NCBI GenBank assembly: GCA_902702965.1
Contig: CACRXP010000029.1
Coordinates: 752,697-816,696, forward strand
DNA: 64,000 nucleotides
Direction of reading: 5' to 3'
DNA from: Spirometra erinaceieuropaei
Lineage: Eukaryota; Platyhelminthes; Cestoda; Diphyllobothriidea; Diphyllobothriidae
In this document: positions 46,600 through 59,310 of the stretch, piece after piece
Layout of the letters: the number at the start of each line of letters is the position of its first letter
How positions within the stretch are numbered: the stretch's first letter is position 1
Notes under the pieces: generated by a model
What the model saw: the letters and a program-made list of their open reading frames with translations, nothing else
The model's database searches: none
What the model was told of the DNA's origin: nothing
Position numbers and translations under genes: made by a program

Positions 46600-48674
46600 G
46601 CTCCAGTGGCTGACAGCATAGATAGGGTGCAATTTCTGCCTCCCCTAGGTCGAAGCGATCACGTCGTACTTCAATGGGACTATTCAATCTTTTCCCTGCC
46701 TGAACAGCCCACCAAAATTATTGGAAATATTTTGCGTGGGGACTTCAGCCAAATGAAGATCGAAATCAACAATACAGATTGGGAATCAGTCATTTGCGGA
46801 AATATAGCGGAGGATTGGAAAATGTTCACGGACGGGTCTAAATAAGCGACCCCGGTAGATGACTCAGGCGTTAAAATAGGAAGTAAATAAAAGGCGGCGA
46901 TTGCGGCAGAAATCTGTCACTGAGAGAAAACCTGCGTTCGTAAACGCACACAAAGCACAGAGGAACCTACGGAAACCTGTTGTGGAAAATCGGAAATTAT
47001 TCTGCAATTACATAGGAAGCAGCACGCGAAACAGAGATCCTTTCCACCTCCTGAATGACAAGCGGGGACCTAGATATTAGTGAGGATGGAGCAAAAACTG
47101 GACACCTTTCACAATTTGTTAAATCTATCTTTACGCGCGAAAGCGCATTTACAACTCTCGACTACGACTTTGATGAGGGTCCAAAATTGAGGCTGTATCT
47201 TTTGATGAGGCGACTTTTCGCAAAGAGCTGATGACGCTAAATAAGTGGAAATCACCGGGCCCAGATTACGTACCGTCTAGGTTACTGAAAGAGCTCCTTA
47301 CTGAACTAGCCTAACCACAGGCCATGCTTTTCCTGGATTCGTTCTAGGTCGTCTGGTTATCTTAGCGGATCAGCCCGATATACTAAGATGGTAGCACGGC
47401 CTCTGAAGAAGATTGCAGACCAATTAGCCCCAATTCCACCTGCTGCAAAATTATGGAAAACATAATAAAGCGAGATCTAATGCGCTTCTTAGAGCAGCAT
47501 AATCTATTATCTGATGCGCAGCATGGGTTCCGTAGCGGCCGGTCTTGCTTGACTAACTTGCTCAACAGTTTGAAACGCTGAACTCGGTCATTTGATGAAG
47601 ACAATACGCTGTATGCAATCTATATTGACTTTAAAAAGGCATTTGATAGTGTCTCACGTCAGAGACTTCTGCACAAACTAAATTAAACAGACGTTAAGGA
47701 TAATTTCTTAAAATGATTCCTAAACTTCCAATTTGACCGTTCTCAATCTGTTGATGTTGGTGACCAGCAGTCGGCTGAGGTTGCCGTTGAAAGCGGCGTT
47801 CCCAAAACTCAGTACTTTATCCGACTCTGTTCATTGTTTATTTCAATGGACGCGTTTGTGAACTGGATTGTGGTTTCGCCTTGTTCGCGGATGATATTAA
47901 GCTTTGTAGCGTCATTCGACCTGCAAATACGAAGAGCATGTGCAGGCGAACCTAACTTACTCCAATAGTACCGTCCAGTGAGAACAGCTGCAGTATTTTT
48001 CAAGTCGGCAGAACCAGCTCTCTGAGTCCAATGGCTTTCTGTCTAAATGATATGTCACTGCAAGAAGTGGACTCGCAGGAGCTGGGAATATGGATTACGA
48101 TCTCGCTCAAAGCCTCGCTGCAGTGCACGAAGGCAGCCAAGTCTGCAATGTCAGTTGTCTGTTCTGTCAAGCGGCCTTTCTCTGCCCTTGGCGAAGACTG
48201 GTTAGCTAAAGTCTTTCGAACGTTTGTTCTGCCGCAATCCATGTTTGCTATCCAAGCTTAGAGATCTTAGCGTCCATGGACGGGCTCAAATGCGTGGCAC
48301 GAATCTTGTGGCAGAACAGGATTCACTACCCTATGAAACACAGTTACCTAATCTTGATCTTTGTCCCTCGTGTTACAGGCTGTTACGGGATGACCTGATA
48401 CAATCAATTCGTATCATACGCGAGCAGTACTGCAGCCTTGTACTAGGGGATTTCCTCAAGTTAACAACAACCACGAACCCAATAGGTCATCCATCCAAAC
48501 TACACGTGATCGGGGCCGGGCTGGGCACACGAAAGTTCATCTTCACCACCGGAGTGCTCGAAGCTTTGAATACCCTGCCTCTGGATGTCGTTATGTCAGC
48601 TTTTCTCGAGGTCTTTAAGATGAAGCTGGATTTGTATAGCGGTGTCCACTGTAATGCCATCCAACCTCTGTAAC
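46600..48674 (+). pseudogene. CR1/Jockey-like LINE spanning the A/B junction
   Basis: The most complete LINE here. It has the end of the endonuclease domain (FLPPLGRSDHVVLQWDYSI, about 46,636-46,692), a linker, KWKSPGPDYVPSRLLKELL (about 47,247-47,303), HGFRSGRSC (about 47,522-47,548), YAIYIDFKKAFDSV (47,611-47,652), FADDIK (47,884-47,901) and the C-terminal KFIFTTGVLEALNTLPLDVV segment (about 48,532-48,592). Numerous stops and frameshifts make it inactive. The 16-kb unit boundary used here (47,523) lies inside it. Confidence 0.8.
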
Positions 48675-49119
48675 CTTGGCAAAAGCGAAAACCCCATCGT
48701 TTCTATACTACTTTCTATATTTCGGTAACATATTTAGTGAAATTTATTATTATCTCCAATCCAGCGCCTGCGCTTACTGACATGTACCCATGCATTCATT
48801 GTCAATTGGGATACCTTTCTTCCACTGCACTCCAAACAACTACTGTACTACTGCTCGAACCGCTAACACTTGAAACAGTCCGTCTATCTGTACAGAACTG
48901 ATGCTTATCCTATTACTTGTTACCTTTGTGACACCTTTTCCAATTTTTGAGATGGTATAAGTTCAAAGGTGCAGACCTACACTACCCACAAATGACCTGA
49001 GCTGAATTGGACTGGACATGCATAGGCAGTCACACCCCTGCGTGCGTACTTGAGTATGTCAAACGGCAATGGATCGTCATGCTCCAAATTTTGCTCAAAA
49101 ATCAATATGTTTGACTTGT

Positions 49120-49255
49120 GGCAGTTCACGTCTCCTTGCCCGCCGCCAGCCAATCAGAGAAGAGACAGTGCTGATTGGCGTCGATCGACAGGGAGTGTGA
49201 GGTTGACAGGTGGACAGCGTGACAAGCAGCGGAGGGCAAGGAGACGCGAACTGCC
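49120..49255. repeat. 27-bp stem inverted repeat (hairpin locus, copy B)
   Basis: Arms 49,120-49,146 and 49,229-49,255. Against copy A, one arm position changed to improve pairing (GAACTGCC in place of GAAGTGCC) and another worsened it (CCGCCGC in place of CCTCCGC). The inner GCCAATCA/TGATTGGC stem is unchanged. Confidence 0.6.
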
Positions 49256-49936
49256 ACAGACTCACTGAAATTCTTTACTGCCAGACACCATCAAGGTCGT
49301 TCGGGAAGGCAGTGGTAATATTTTCACCAAAATGACCACGTATCATTACCAAGCCGCCAATAGGCAGATGGTAGGAAAAAACTGTTGACTAATTTGACAT
49401 AACCAACTTTTCTATCGGTGCAGGGAGTAGTGCGAACTGGTGGACAGTTAACTGTTGCCCCAGGGTTTTACTCATCCGAAATAGATGGAGTGCAAACTGA
49501 CTGTGGACTGTTGCCTATAAGTTAAGTTTAGTGGTAAGGAAGAACATATGCCTACGCCCATTAGTTGGTTTCATTACAGAACACGCATTGGGCAGGGTAG
49601 TTAAGACTATCTGTCCAAAGAACCGTATCCCCGGCCCAGCACGTATTAATTCAGAATCGCATTAAGACACATGGACATAACCCCAGAATGAGTGTCCTTC
49701 TCCAATATGACATTACACGCAGAATTATTAAACATCGGTAAATTAAATTAATTTAAAATGCAGATTTACCGATATTTGGTGCAAGAAATCACCACATATT
49801 TTCAATACAAAAATTCCAAACTGGTCGGCGGATAATAAGCGCGTATCCTGCAGGCATACCACTTTAACATACATTTGTCTGTCATCGCAAATATTTCATG
49901 GCAAACACACCTCCAATTATGTTGGTCTTAGACAAA

Positions 49937-50911
49937 CAGTAGGTGGGCAAACTTATGAAATGTCAAACGACATTTCGAAATGTGTTCTCTTTTCGAAAAG
50001 GTTAATTAAGTAGTGTTGTGAAACTAACCATCGTACAGCATACTTGTATAATAAGCCAGTGGCATCAGGGTGCCGGCTTTCGAAAGAGCTTATTTCCACC
50101 TGCTTGCAAGAACTGCATTTTGCAAAAAGAGACTACTTAAGTAGCATGCAATTTTCTTATTGATTTTCGACACCCGTAAAAATTCAATTATACTTCATGG
50201 AATACATGCATGAAAATACTCATTCGTCCACTTATTCGGTAGAAAACCACGACTTCTCTCAATTTTATACTCAGAGGGGTAGTGTAATTCGGTCTTAAAT
50301 CGTTTTCTAATTATGACATTTTTTAATACCGTGAAGGGGCTGTTCATATAACGCCATGTATCTCCATTTACCCATGTGACTTGTAAAGGTCACAATATTG
50401 CTCAAATCCACAACATAATTTTAATTAACCCCGTATGGTATCCTCTTAATACCGTAGATAAATGTATGTTTTTGTGAACACGGAAAATATATGGCTTGTT
50501 GTTTAGAAATCATGTATGCAAGTCGGGTACAGAATTATTCCGGAATTCGAAAATTTTTTTAAAACCGAAATATGCTCATCCTTTGGATATGAACTTGAAA
50601 GAAGACGTGGTTTTCTACCAAAAACGTAGTATATTCATGCTTGTTTTTCATAAAATATCGTTGGAAATTTAAGAGTGTCAAAACTCAATAAGAAAATTGC
50701 ATGCTGCCTAAGAAGTCATTTTTTGCAGAGTGTAGTTCCTGCACGCAGTCGGAAATAATTTCATTCGAAAGCCGGGACCCTGAGGTAACTGGCTTATTGT
50801 AAAAATATACTGTATGATGGTTAGTTTCACAACTCTACTCAATTAATCTTTTCGAAACGAGAACGAATTTCGAAATTTCGGTTGACATTTCATGAGTTAG
50901 CCCACCTACTG
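49937..50911. mobile_element. Foldback element FB8, copy B
   Basis: Left CAGTAGGTGGGCAAACTTATG, right GAGTTAGCCCACCTACTG followed by TA; the left TA has become AA. Arms inverted as in copy A. Confidence 0.7.
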
Positions 50912-51544
50912 TATCCACCTACATTGCACTTAGTTGCCGGGACACATTATGCAGGAAGCGTCATGCACACACCCAGCCTCTTGCATAACTTACATGTTTT
51001 CACGATTGACGTTTTAACGGATATTGCACGGAGTTTTTGGGACATATTTTCGGTTCTACAGCTCAGTTAATCTGTGGAACTGTTTTGATTGATTAAGAAT
51101 ATAATCAATGCTAAATGTCCCGCTGAAAAATATAGGAATAGGAGCTTTGAGTGCTAACTCAGTCCATTAAGTTGACAAGCGTACTTGCGTGAGTTAATCT
51201 AATTATGATGCGAGTTTTTTAGGAGTCGAACTGCAGCTGACTGGCTACTTGCGAAATCGGACAGATGGGATAAGTGTGGGGTCCCGTTTGCGCGTGACGT
51301 CTTCACATTCCTCAGAAATATCTCTGATGTTTGACAAGATGAAGCCTTTCTGATTGTTGATCATGTTTCAAAACCTCCGTGCGTACCCGATGGGCCGTAA
51401 ATATCAGTCTGACAGGAAATATAAAACTGAGGCGTTATTGACAGCTTTCCTATAAATACCTCTCATCAATGCACAGTTTACTAAAATTCCAATTGTCATA
51501 TCCTGGCTGCTGTTCGTAATGACTGAATTTGCCTGCTTTGCGAT

Positions 51545-51880
51545 TTGTTTCTATTTTTGCTTCCGATGATTGGTAGTATCGTTTCGCGAAATTCCAAAAA
51601 GCGTTACCAAAGCGCTAATTGCACTTTCGTTCTCTCTTTCATAGTAACTGGTCAAACGCTCAGCATGCGAGTCGCAGTTGTCGCCAGATGTATTTACACA
51701 GAAGGTACACTTGGAATCACGGTTTTCCCGGGTTTACCAAGACACGCGGCTTCTAGATGGGGCAGGCGATGCATTGACCAGGCGTACTTTTTTCGCTTTC
51801 CCGTTTCCAATTTGAACGCTGTTTGGAAGCGCAGCAATGTATTCTTCATTAAAGAAAGGCATTACACATTCTGTCATTAA
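51545..51880 (+). other. Open frame kept in both tandem copies, unrecognised (copy B)
   Basis: 111 codons, collinear with 35,473-35,796 and still open, with changes such as P-to-S, E-to-G, PCVF-to-AYFF and A-to-V. No domain recognised; more likely unconstrained. Confidence 0.2.
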
Positions 51881-53502
51881 GGTAAGGCCAGACCTTAACG
51901 TTAAGTTTTGTCGGCTATGCTACAAAAAAATTTAATGCTGGAGTTTGTCAACCCGTGACCCATCAGATGGTATAGAAGACGTCAATATGTTTAATAAGAT
52001 TACTTCCATTACTCTTTTATCCCTTGAAATAATTGGGCACACATAAAATATTCACGGATTTCTCATTCGCTTTCCAGAAGTAGAGACCTATAAGGAGTGC
52101 AAAGTAAACATTCTGTCCGTTTATCAATGCATCGCATATAAATTGGGAAAATGTTTCTCTGCGTTTAAGAAAACATAATGTAATCCGCACTCGCTCAATA
52201 CGAACAGGCTTCATAGGCCGACTGCTGATTTAACTGTCAATTTAACTAGCGATCTCTTTTGAATCTGGATTTTGACGCTGAATCCAATAAGGTAGACCTG
52301 GCGAACCTTCGATTTTCAATCTTAGCATACAATATGCGGGCTATCTCAAAAATACTAATTAAGATTCTGCAACGCGGTTCCGATTGTACATGTTTTTTTA
52401 CGCGGTATTGCGGTATTAATTATCGTACAGCATAAACCAAAGATATGTTAATCAGTTCAAACTACCGGATTCCGTATGTGCTTTATCTTAACCCACTGCC
52501 TAAAATTGCGCTCGGTATATGAATTCTCCGTATTGATTTATGGTGCCATTTTAGGTTATGGTGAATTTTATAAAAATATGCATAAAACAGGTCTTTTTTG
52601 ACTTTTTTGCCAAACGATTATATCTTCAACGGGTACCTGCAAAACTCATGATATTTTCGATTTTCCAAAACTTTACACTCGAATTTTGTTTAGGACTAAT
52701 TAACTGCATGTTTTCTATTTTCCGAGTAAGAAACCAACGTGGTTCTCTTAGTCCTTTTAAGAAGAAGTCATACATAGCTCAGAAAGTTTTGTAATGAACC
52801 CGGACAATGTTGTGTAATTGATAAACGCCACTGTGAAAAAGAACGTAGGCAATGACGTAGGCTTGATCATTTGACTGTCTTTATAAACTTCACAAGCACT
52901 CCGCCCAAGCTAAGGAAGCTTAATTTAGACTGCGTTGCTTCAGGCTAGCGATTCATTTTCAAGAAAGCATAAAAACCGTAAATCATAACTCTTTAGCCTG
53001 ACGTGTGTACGATGAGGCTTCAGTGGGTGTCTTGGCATAGCATGACTTTGTTTGATGATTCAAAGTGTTTTTCTCTACGTCTCTTGGGTGCGGGTGGTTT
53101 TTAATTGTCCTCCTCGTGCCGAGCGGATTTTTGTTGTTGCCTTAGATGAATGGCACCGGTCGATATTTTCATGAGATTGCGACAGCCTTCTAAGTGAGCT
53201 GACGTGTAGCAACGGCCCACGCAAAGCAACATTCAGCACGGAGTGGGGCGAAGTTTTGTGGGTTTGCTATTGCTAATCTTCCCGTTTTCAGCGCCAAAGT
53301 AGATTATTTCTAAGATTCCATGTGCTGTTGGGATGAATGGATTCCGACCCCATAGTCGAGTCAGTCATGCTTAATGGCCTAGGAATATTATTTCGAAAAT
53401 TTTTCAAGTCCGTGCAAATAAAAATTACTGTGGAACGATCAATGGATCCTTACGATAGCAAAGGTTTCCAAGGTGTGTATTAGTATATAGATGTTTTGAT
53501 CA

Positions 53503-53865
53503 CTAACGACTAAATAATTCATCCGACATAATGTACTCACTTTCACCACATGCACCATGAGCTGACGTATATTGAATTGTAAGACGATTTGTCATCGTAG
53601 GACAGACATTTTGTGCATCGCAGGACATAAGTACAGGTCGAAACAAGCATATAAGACAACGATCTGTTAGCTCACCGAGGCAACAGGTCAATAAATGAAA
53701 GATAGATGTCTGACGCAGGACTATTAGCAGTACTCCTGCAGAATAATTGGCGCACAGATGTGATGGATGTAGTGGGTCCAATTTAAAAATCATCGAAGAA
53801 AACTGTGCATGCGTCGGTTTCAGTGACGGCAGAAAGTTACTGGCCGTAATTCCATACAGTGACAA
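53503..53865 (-). other. Cysteine-rich open frame, unrecognised (copy B)
   Basis: A 120-codon minus frame keeping the seven cysteines of the copy A frame (CCLGELTDRCLICLF, SCDAQNVC, GACGES). Confidence 0.2.
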
Positions 53866-53884
53866 AAGTGCTCTTTTGTTTTAG

Positions 53885-54510
53885 AGTACGTAAAAAGGCT
53901 CACTTGGGTGGAGTTGTAATATTAATAACCATGCAGCATAATCCTACAGTGTTTCAGACTTGCCAGAATGTCCGCTTTTGAATGTGCTTTTTTCAAACTC
54001 CTGTAGAAAGAGCACTCGTTAAAATATGACTACTTAATTAGCCTGCAGGTTTGCATTGATTATTGGTGGTCTTATAAATTTAAATGTTTCATAAGAAGAA
54101 CGCTAATCAACATGCTTTCCTTTACTCATTTGTGAGAGAATGATGTTGTTCTCACAGCGTGTTGCCGAACAAAGGGTATATTTAGGTTTTGAGCAAGTTT
54201 CCTTATTACCGGATAATTTTGAGCACGATGAGCCATTGCATTGGCATTTAGCGAATTCAGTCGACAAATTACATTTTTTTCGCATAAAGGGATGCCTATA
54301 TTCCCCTATGCCTTTAAGAGTATGCCACAGAGCGTTCATAAAATACATAATGGATGAGAACAGTGCTGTGTTATTCATGATAAGCATTCAAAAATGGACA
54401 TATACGATGCTGTATGAATGGATGTCGAACGGATTTAAATAATTCCACAATAGGAAACTTTTAAAAAACCTAAATCAACTCTTTCCTTAAGTATAAAATG
54501 TAATCCTCTA
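53885..54510. mobile_element. Foldback element FB9, truncated, copy B
   Basis: Collinear with 37,795-38,430, with the same right-arm truncation, so the loss predates the tandem duplication. Confidence 0.55.
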
Positions 54511-56891
54511 TGAAGAAGTAACGAAAACACTCACCGCACGCATGTGAACAAAGACACAACGTTCACAAATAGTTCAAACACAAACCACGTCCTTGTGATT
54601 AATGTGTTTTCTTATTTGGCTGGCGGACATAACCTGATGTTTTATATTTACAACTGCTGAAAATATAAACGACAATGCCACAATGCCTTTCCATTGAATG
54701 GACGTGGTTTATATTGAAACACATCGAATGCCGACTTTCGCATTTATTGTGCCTTAGAAAATGTTTCTCTGTAATTCTACTATATCTGGCCTTATCCAAA
54801 GTTAATCATGGAGTTGAACACTTTCACTAAATCATATGCACAAATACACTAGGTCGCAGGCGTTATTCATATATCTACCTAATAGCTATAAATGACGTTT
54901 CTCCTTTGATGCATTACGAGAAGGAGGGACTTAGTTTATTTAGTAATAACATCTGAGAATGCGAAGGTTGAACTGACGAATGAACAGAATGACTGACGTC
55001 TCACTGTTTCAACCAAGATTTTGTTCATTCGGACTAGGACAAGCCGGTTCAACCACCGGAATCTGGAAATGCCAATAAGTACCTGCGCACACACAAACAA
55101 GCATCAGACACAAACGAAGATAAGTTTGCGAAACTTGGGTTCCGTATTCAAGGCATAAGGACTTGTGATCCCTCGAACTGCCGTGGTATCACGCTGAGGC
55201 TTTCAACACATTTTGAAGGAGGAACGAAATCACGGAGACTGGTCATGGCGTTGGTGGTTTCACGCCGTCTAACGGTGCAGTGGACCGGTCGCGTCCACTG
55301 TGGGAATTAGGACATGCTAGCATTACGCGTGCTAACATGCGGGTATAGCAGTGCGATTGTTTACATAACTTGCGTCCGAAAGCTATATGTATCCCCAGTA
55401 GTTCTTCACCGTCTCCTCGCACACCAAGGCCATAATAAACCTGCATATTTTAAACGGCCATTTCATACTCTTGGTCACACAACTTGAAAACTACCAATCT
55501 ATATTTCCCTCAAACCGGACGAGTTGTCTGCGTTTCGGTCCTTGTATTCGCAAAACAGTCAAAATTGCAGATTTGCTGGCATAAACTCTAAGAAGTTTAA
55601 CCGGAATAAAATGTTTGCTTTTGACCAGCAAGCATTACTTCAAATTGTCCATTGAATAATTAAATAAAGTTGTTGGTAAGATTGTTAATCTGCACACCGT
55701 TATGCAGCTGACTGACTAATCTGTCATGCCTTGGAATCCAACCCGTGTTTAGCGCCTCAGTAGTCGGAATCCAAACAAGGTGCAGTTACAGTACTATCTC
55801 ATAAACCTAGAATAACCTCCAGGTCCCACTACATTCCGAGTCAATTCGCCCTATTCTTTCCAATCCTTGACTAAACCCTTGTCAATTTGTGTTCAGTAAG
55901 CGTCCCCTTCCCATCGTGTGCGGAATTACTTCCATTCCATTGGAGGCATCATTGCTGAGGTTGTAAAAGCGTTTATCAGAACACAGCATTGACCATCTTA
56001 AAGTGGATCCATATCACATCGCGGTTGCTGACTTTTCCACAATTTCGTCAGTTAGACCAAGCATCTATTTTTAGTTCAGCTCGAGGTTGACTATTCCAAC
56101 TCGAAAAGAGAGTATATATCTGCTGACCTGTCATCTGAATTGCTGTAATTCGACGCTGAATCATCTGGCGGAAAGGCATTTAAATGTATTGCCAGCGGGA
56201 ATCTGCTGTCGGAGTTGAAGCTCTGTTCTGGAGGCGTCATCTATAAGTCCATCGCCCATTATACCTAGTCAAGTCTGGACGTATTCTGTGTGCATGGTCG
56301 CATTTATTGTTTGTTAGTCTAGGGAAACTACTTCTTTCGCAATAGGTTTTTGTCGAAGGTCATTCTGCATCACCTCTCTCGGCAATAAGCCTTTCATCTC
56401 TGGTGCCCATCCCAGGAATTACATGATCACGGCGCCCGGCCACAACACAAGAAAAAGTTCAGTTCCGCTGATGGTTAATCGCAGGCGCCCACAAACTCCA
56501 CTATCAGCCGAGCAAGCGGACACTGACTGCCTTTCATGTGACGCTTTTTCATTCACGAACAGATACGCGTTCAGGCTGGGGTTATGTTTAGAATACACAC
56601 CTTATGCTGGCCTCTTTTACTTTTCCCTCGAAGGCGTAACTGCACCGTAATTATTTTGGCGCTGTGAGTTTTCTCACTTCTTTAGAGTCAAAAATTTTTG
56701 TTTAAGATCCTTTCCAAATTTTGGCGTTCTGTCAATTTTCCACTATCAAATTGACATACGATAACCTAAAAAACTATTCAACAAACCCTTTGAAGACTGA
56801 ATGAACGAACACTATTCAAATACGAAGTCTAAGGACAAAATAATAGGACTGCATAACAATGTTCTCGACGGGCCTATGTTTTGCTTGCTTT
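54511..56891. other. Unassigned spacer (copy B)
   Basis: Collinear with 38,431-40,672. It carries 124 bp (55,629-55,752) absent from copy A, with AG at both edges. No supported gene. Confidence 0.45.
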
Positions 56892-58390
56892 TTAAACTGT
56901 ATACAAGGCAGTCACGCTTATGAGCAAGGCGCTCCATTTTGTATGTTCCAATGCTCCTGATGTTTTGGATGTCTTCGGCCACTGAAGTAAACGTGTTTGC
57001 ATCATCAAAATGGGTGCATTGCTGCTAGGTGTGAAATCGTAAGTAGGTAAGTTTCCGGCATTGTCTGTCAAGGAGAATGATAGACGTTGCCTCGCCACAC
57101 GTCCTGTAACTCTCATGATTTTGTACTGCCCAACCTTAACTCGTTCTAAAAATGTAAACTGGAGGTAAATATTTTTGGCGCTTCTTTGTCCAATTAAGTG
57201 GAAAGTAATTTACCATTGGGAATAACTATTTCCAGGCCTGTACCGGTTGAAGGCGAGCCATATTTGCTGATGTTTCCCATGAGTTTAAATTCCTGAAAAC
57301 AATCAAAACTGCTTAAGTTAAAATCTTCGCGGGCAGTTAATTTTCGAATTTCAGACTGACTAAGTTAAAACGCATTGTTTCATATCAGTTAGACAAATAC
57401 AAAATTTATTTGTTCTTCTATTACCTTTACATTTTCATCCAAGATCACGCCAAATGAATTCTCATTGAATGATTTGAAGATAACAGGTTTTATGAACTGG
57501 ACGCCACGAAGGTCTACGAATGTAACAGGGAGATAAGTTAATAGGTTATCATTTCCTTGATTAACGTAGAGTTTTATGCAGCTTGATTTTAGAGACAAGT
57601 TCTAACTTTCAATGTTTTGGCAAATGCATTATCATTTAAAGCATACCTGGAAAAAATTCTCCCTCATTCACTATGACGATTGCGATTTGAGCTCGGTCAG
57701 ATGCTTCGGGCGTGAGAATTACCGCAGAGTAGTTTGCGTGACTGTCGGCCTTGATCATAAAACTCCTCTTTTCTTTAATGGAGAAGTCAATAAAAGGTCG
57801 AAAAAGAAAGTTTATTTGGGCTGACTATGTCATAGGCTTGTGGCTTGAGAAAACTATTGCAAAATATTACTATGTACATATACTATAGTTGTGAGTGGTC
57901 TTATTGGGATCTACTTTACATTCCACTCCTAGTCTACATTCAAAGACATATCTTGTTAACTTTGAATTATATAGTACCCGTCTTGGGTGGGGTTATGATG
58001 TCGACATTCAAGAACGTTGAAATAAAGAAGAACAATAAAAGAGGTTCAGCAACACACCTGGGTAAAATTCTACACAATTAGTCGGAGGTTGACATGGACG
58101 TTGTGCCGTTCCCTGCACAAATCCGGAAGTCGACGAATGAAACTACGAGAAAGAAATTGTGTAAGCATGTTTTATTTTAGAGGTTTCAAATTAGTTAGCA
58201 GTCATTAATTCACATACCACATAGCTTGAATCAATCGCGAAAAGATAGTCGATGTTGGTGTCTTGCTGAACAGCTAGAAGACGTCCCTCTTAAAGCGTGT
58301 GAAGGTAATGCTTTAATTTCTTAACTTACGGCAGTCGCAGGGTCGGAAATTCAAAAAGACCAGAGCAGTCAATGATGGCAGAAGATACAT
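56892..58390 (-). CDS. Secreted, GPI-type surface protein, unrecognised family (copy 4)
   Basis: Complete on the minus strand. Exons 1-7: 58330-58390, 58218-58288, 58058-58112, 57647-57772, 57425-57513, 57214-57292 and 56892-57145; 244 codons, all splice sites GT/AG, no stop or frameshift. Signal peptide MYLLPSLTALVFLN, then C18-D-C20. Exon 3 is identical to copy 3. Exon 2 differs from copy 3 only by three adjacent bases that turn Ser-Ser codons TCT TCC into TCA AGC without changing the protein. Exon 7 differs at ten residues. The GPI-type tail is SGALEHTKWSALLISVTALY plus two residues. A recent paralogue of copy 3, created by the 16-kb duplication. Confidence 0.85.
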
Positions 58391-58479
58391 TGGCTGATGC
58401 CCAAACTAAAATGTTAGTCGGCACGAAATTAAAACCGTTGGGTAGACTGGAATATATGGTCCTTCTGCTTTTAGCAGAT

Positions 58480-58488
58480 CTATTTATA
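58480..58488 (-). promoter_or_regulatory. TATA box of copy 4
   Basis: TATAAATAG on the minus strand, about 90 bp before the ATG at 58,390, in the same context as copy 3. Confidence 0.55.
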
Positions 58489-59310
58489 CTGTCGTGAGAG
58501 GAGCACTAGTAGAAAGTGTGTCTGGTGTAGGCAAGGCCGTCTTCTACCATATGCGGAGCGCATTGTTTTTACGGTTGTTTTGCATCGCCTCATGCACACC
58601 AATAATAGGACAACGTAAAATTCCTTGACCATGAACACCCCACCGGCGGTGGTCGTGATAGCGTGCATGTGATGGTGTGAAATTGCGCTGACATCATGCT
58701 AATTGACTATCCTCTCGTGGAGGCCACAGTACGAGCAGCGAGAAAGGGGCTGCACCAAGCATGATTATTGATCGTGGGCCTGAAGCGGAATAAGCGCAAA
58801 GTTAAACCTTTTGTGTACATACCAATTTTAAGGTGACTTATAAATTCTGTGCATGTTCCCTTTTCACTGGCAGCGGTAAATTAATTTAATGACCCTCGTT
58901 GGATCGCGGCGATTCCTTTCCAAGACCCCTGCGAAAAGCTAAAGTCCGCCAATTAAATATCGTTCGTTTTGTGTCTATTTTTACATACCTTACTCCCTTA
59001 TACACCATCGTGCACACTTCAAACACTTTTTACACAAATATGCAGCATAAACCCCCTACAGTCGCGCAGATACAAGATAAAATTCATTGAAATTATGTAG
59101 TTGTTCACACCTTGTATATACTACTCACAGGGATATGTGTGCATATCCTTAAGTAGTTTTATTTATTACACAGTACAGTTATAAATACAATGCAATAATA
59201 CATATTTGAAAAACTACGGTCGTCGACTTAATGTTCAGAAAAATAACTTACCAAACCACCTAGGAAACACATAACAGAAACGCGAACCAACTTACATTCC
59301 GCGCTATATA
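58489..59310. other. Upstream flank of copy 4
   Basis: Collinear with 42,269-43,084, with a small extra stretch near 58,703 (TGACTATCC). No supported gene. Confidence 0.4.

Larger units (their letters stand above)
31521..47522. repeat. 16-kb tandem unit, copy A
   Basis: Begins at ATGGGTTCCGTAGCGGCCGG in the reverse transcriptase part of a LINE. It is collinear with 47,523 onward: 31,521 pairs with 47,523, 33,856 with 49,937, 40,673 with 56,892, 43,085 with 59,311 and 46,060 with about 62,563. The offset grows from 16,002 to 16,503 through small indels. Order within the unit: LINE 3' part, hairpin locus, foldback FB8, orphan frames, FB9, surface-protein gene (minus), FB10, a local direct duplication, FB11, and LINE 5' part of the next unit. 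Confidence 0.92.
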
